In this document: positions 6,255 to 7,998 of the stretch, piece after piece
Layout of the letters: the number at the start of each line of letters is the position of its first letter
How positions within the stretch are numbered: position 1 is the first letter of the stretch
Origin: an uncultured Ruminococcus sp.
GTDB lineage: Bacteria > Bacillota_A > Clostridia > Oscillospirales > Ruminococcaceae
Length of the DNA stretch: 7,998 bases
Direction: 5' to 3'
Assembly: GCA_946629405.1 (NCBI GenBank)
Contig: CAMOXW010000211.1
Location: 1 to 7,998, forward strand
Notes under the pieces: generated by a model
Database searches by the model: none
What the model was told of the DNA's origin: nothing
What the model saw: the letters and a program-made list of their open reading frames with translations, nothing else
Position numbers and translations under genes: made by a program

Positions 6255-7013
6255 TTACCAACCCATTTCCATAAGCCAGTTATTGAGAGAGCGCTCCCTT
6301 GCGCGGAGGTCTTCCTCCCTGTTTATATTATACTCCCCTTTTATGTTTCCGTCAACTATAAACAGCACCCGTGAGCATCTTGCAGCGACCTTTGCGTCAT
6401 GGGTGACGAGCATCACGGACGTACCGTCAGCATTGAGCTTTGTGAGCTCGTCCATCACCTCGTCTGAGGAGGAACGGTTGAGCGCACCTGTCGGTTCATC
6501 TGCAAAGAGCATATCCGGGCGGTTTATCATGCTCCGGCAGATGCAGGCTCTCTGGAGCTGACCGCCGGAGACCTCGTTGATATCGTTTCCGGCAACGTCC
6601 CCGATACCGAGCCTGTGCATAAGCTCCATACCGCGATTTGATGCCTCCTTCCGGTTCTCCCTGATCTTCTTTGACTTGACCGCGGGAAGGATGATATTAT
6701 CAAGGACGGACAGGTTCTTCATCATGTACATCTGCTGGAAGATGAATCCCATATCCTCAAGACGTACCCTTGCGAGCTCCTTCTCGCTGAGTGAGGAGAG
6801 GCTCCTTCCGCAGAAAAAGACCTCCCCCGCAGTCATCCTGTCCATACCGGAAACTGTATAGAGCAGGGTCGATTTTCCCGAACCGGAAGGTCCCATGACG
6901 GCGACCATTTCTCCTCTTGATATGCTGAAATTCACGTTGCGAAGAACGTTGTTCTGACGCTTGTTGACGATATAGGTCTTGCAGAGGTCCCTGACTTCAA
7001 GTATTTTTTCCAT
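6255..7013 (-). CDS. ABC transporter ATPase, MacB/LolD/SalX type
   Basis: A 252-residue cytoplasmic ATP-binding subunit. Visible in order: Walker A GPSGSGKST (41-49), Q-loop FIFQQ (90-94), signature VSGGQLQR (148-155, Val replacing the usual Leu), Walker B MLFADEPTG (168-176) and the H-loop His205 in LVTHD. The NVLRNVNFSI start and the C-terminal tail NNWLMEMGW match the Firmicutes group that pairs with FtsX-like permeases to handle antimicrobial peptides, lantibiotics or lipoproteins. ATG at 7013 has AGGAG at 7025-7021, 7 bases away and overlapping the permease stop region. It lies between the permease and the regulator, with gaps of 13 bases and 1 base. The substrate is not shown by the sequence. 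Confidence 0.95.
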   Translation of the reverse strand: MEKILEVRDLCKTYIVNKRQNNVLRNVNFSISRGEMVAVMGPSGSGKSTLLYTVSGMDRMTAGEVFFCGRSLSSLSEKELARVRLEDMGFIFQQMYMMKNLSVLDNIILPAVKSKKIRENRKEASNRGMELMHRLGIGDVAGNDINEVSGGQLQRACICRSMINRPDMLFADEPTGALNRSSSDEVMDELTKLNADGTSVMLVTHDAKVAARCSRVLFIVDGNIKGEYNINREEDLRARERSLNNWLMEMGW

Positions 7014-7026
7014 AGCTATTCTCCTA

Positions 7027-7998
7027 TCATTCGATACCGGCTGTATCAGAAGCCTTTACGGTCTTTGTGTATATTGCTGTCACGGCAGCTCCCGCGAGGG
7101 TAGCTGCAACTATAAGCAGCGGGTAGAAGACGAATATCTCGCCTGCTTTTATCTCGTAGCCGACACCGCTGTCCGCCCCCATCATCCTGAAAACCGGGTC
7201 GATCGCAAGCTTTGTGGCAGGTATGCAGAGAAGTCCTGCAATCAGCGAGGATATCGCACCCACTATCACGAAACGCAGAGTGTGCTGCGCGATTATCGAG
7301 CCGCTGCCGAAGCCGAGCGCCTTCATCAGAGCTATCTCACTCTTTTCCTTTGCGATGAACGAACGCTCCATGAGCACGCTCACCATAATCACTATCATCA
7401 GCGTGACTATCAGCGTGAGTGAACGGAAGCTTTCGAGCATATCGCTGACGCCGGTGCAGTCCTTCACAAATTCGCCTGCTGTCATAGCATAATCAATGTC
7501 GAAAACTTCCTTGATGCGTTCCGCACGGCTTCTGACCTCAGCCTCATCCGGGGAATCGGTAAAGTCCACCTGGACTGCAAAATATGCGGAAACATGGGTC
7601 TTCGGGACAGGCGCGTCCTCATGCAGACGTCCGCTCTTTCCGAGATTGCTCATCGACTCGAAAATCCCTGTAACGAGATAATCGCCGGTATTTCCCATAA
7701 TATCTATCGTGACCGTATCGCCTATACCGACTCCGAGGTCATCTGCTGCCTTCTTCGTAAAAGCCACCTCGGTCGCACAGGACGGAGCAGTACCCTTTGT
7801 GTACCAATAATCGGAAGCCTTTGTCCTGCCGCAGTGCTGATAGCGGATATTGTCGCTTTCACTGCCGGCAACAGTGGGGAGGTTATACAGACACTCAACG
7901 TGAGTTTTTGCCGGCATACCGTTCTTTGCAAGCTTCGTCTCGATATCCGTCAGGGCATCGTCGAGCTCCTGTTTTCCTATGTCAACGTTGAAGAAAAG
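7027..7998 (-). CDS. FtsX-like ABC transporter permease, C-terminal part
   Basis: Partial gene: the frame is open to the right window edge, so the start lies beyond 7998 and 323 C-terminal residues are visible. The in-frame ATG at 7917 is internal, because the 27 codons before it continue without a stop and look like the same domain. The first 185 or so visible residues form an extracytoplasmic MacB periplasmic-core-like domain, with DDLGVGIGDTVTI and GNTGDYLVTGIF typical of the family. Three membrane segments follow at about visible residues 193-210, 243-261 and 288-311, with the cytoplasmic coupling stretch EKSEIALMKALGFG between the first two. This is the standard FtsX layout; the first membrane helix is outside the window. 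It presumably dimerises and works with the adjacent ATPase to move or remove an amphipathic substrate at the membrane. Confidence 0.92.
   Translation of the reverse strand, partial: LFFNVDIGKQELDDALTDIETKLAKNGMPAKTHVECLYNLPTVAGSESDNIRYQHCGRTKASDYWYTKGTAPSCATEVAFTKKAADDLGVGIGDTVTIDIMGNTGDYLVTGIFESMSNLGKSGRLHEDAPVPKTHVSAYFAVQVDFTDSPDEAEVRSRAERIKEVFDIDYAMTAGEFVKDCTGVSDMLESFRSLTLIVTLMIVIMVSVLMERSFIAKEKSEIALMKALGFGSGSIIAQHTLRFVIVGAISSLIAGLLCIPATKLAIDPVFRMMGADSGVGYEIKAGEIFVFYPLLIVAATLAGAAVTAIYTKTVKASDTAGIE

Noticed and set aside
5585..6274. A 229-codon plus-strand open frame opposite the response regulator
   Set aside because: It mirrors the regulator gene almost exactly, has no family motif, and the regulator on the other strand is unmistakable.
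1..7998. Search for a novel defence or mobile system
   Set aside because: All genes belong to known housekeeping, transporter or regulatory families. No direct-repeat array, transposase, integrase, toxin-antitoxin pair or attachment site was seen.

Overview
The window looks like chromosomal housekeeping DNA from a Gram-positive anaerobe of the Firmicutes, most likely a clostridial relative of Ruminococcus (Oscillospiraceae). The reasons are moderate G+C, good sigma-A-type promoters, strong GGAGG-type ribosome binding sites, tightly packed genes and clostridial-looking protein variants. The genus is inferred from protein flavour only. I see no mobile element, CRISPR array, tRNA or rRNA gene.

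Left part (1-874). The start of phosphoglycerate kinase (pgk) lies on the minus strand and runs off the left edge. Its frame is broken once, near position 134, although the protein reads on correctly in the next frame. A 220-base divergent region separates pgk from maf. It holds a well-formed promoter for each gene, helically spaced T-tracts, and an 18-bp near-palindrome just downstream of the pgk start point. That palindrome fits the operator of the NADH/NAD+-sensing repressor Rex, so pgk is probably redox-controlled.

Middle plus-strand part (875-2755). maf (nucleotide pyrophosphatase) is translationally coupled to a DUF1015 protein of unknown function. A strong intrinsic terminator follows and also separates this pair from the convergent minus-strand genes.

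Right part (2762-7998), all minus strand. Read in transcription order from the right edge, the genes are: an FtsX/MacB-type ABC permease (5' end outside the window), its ABC ATPase, an OmpR-type response regulator, a membrane sensor kinase, a SpoU/TrmH-type RNA methyltransferase, and TcdA, the tRNA t6A dehydratase (ct6A cyclase). Gaps are only 1 to 19 bases, so this looks like a single operon. The first four genes form a transporter plus two-component module of the kind Firmicutes use to sense and resist cell-envelope stress such as antimicrobial peptides. The last two are RNA-modification genes that appear to ride on the same transcript.

The most useful observations are the Rex-like site at pgk, the pgk frameshift, and the maf-DUF1015 coupling. 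Nothing seen points to a wholly new system.
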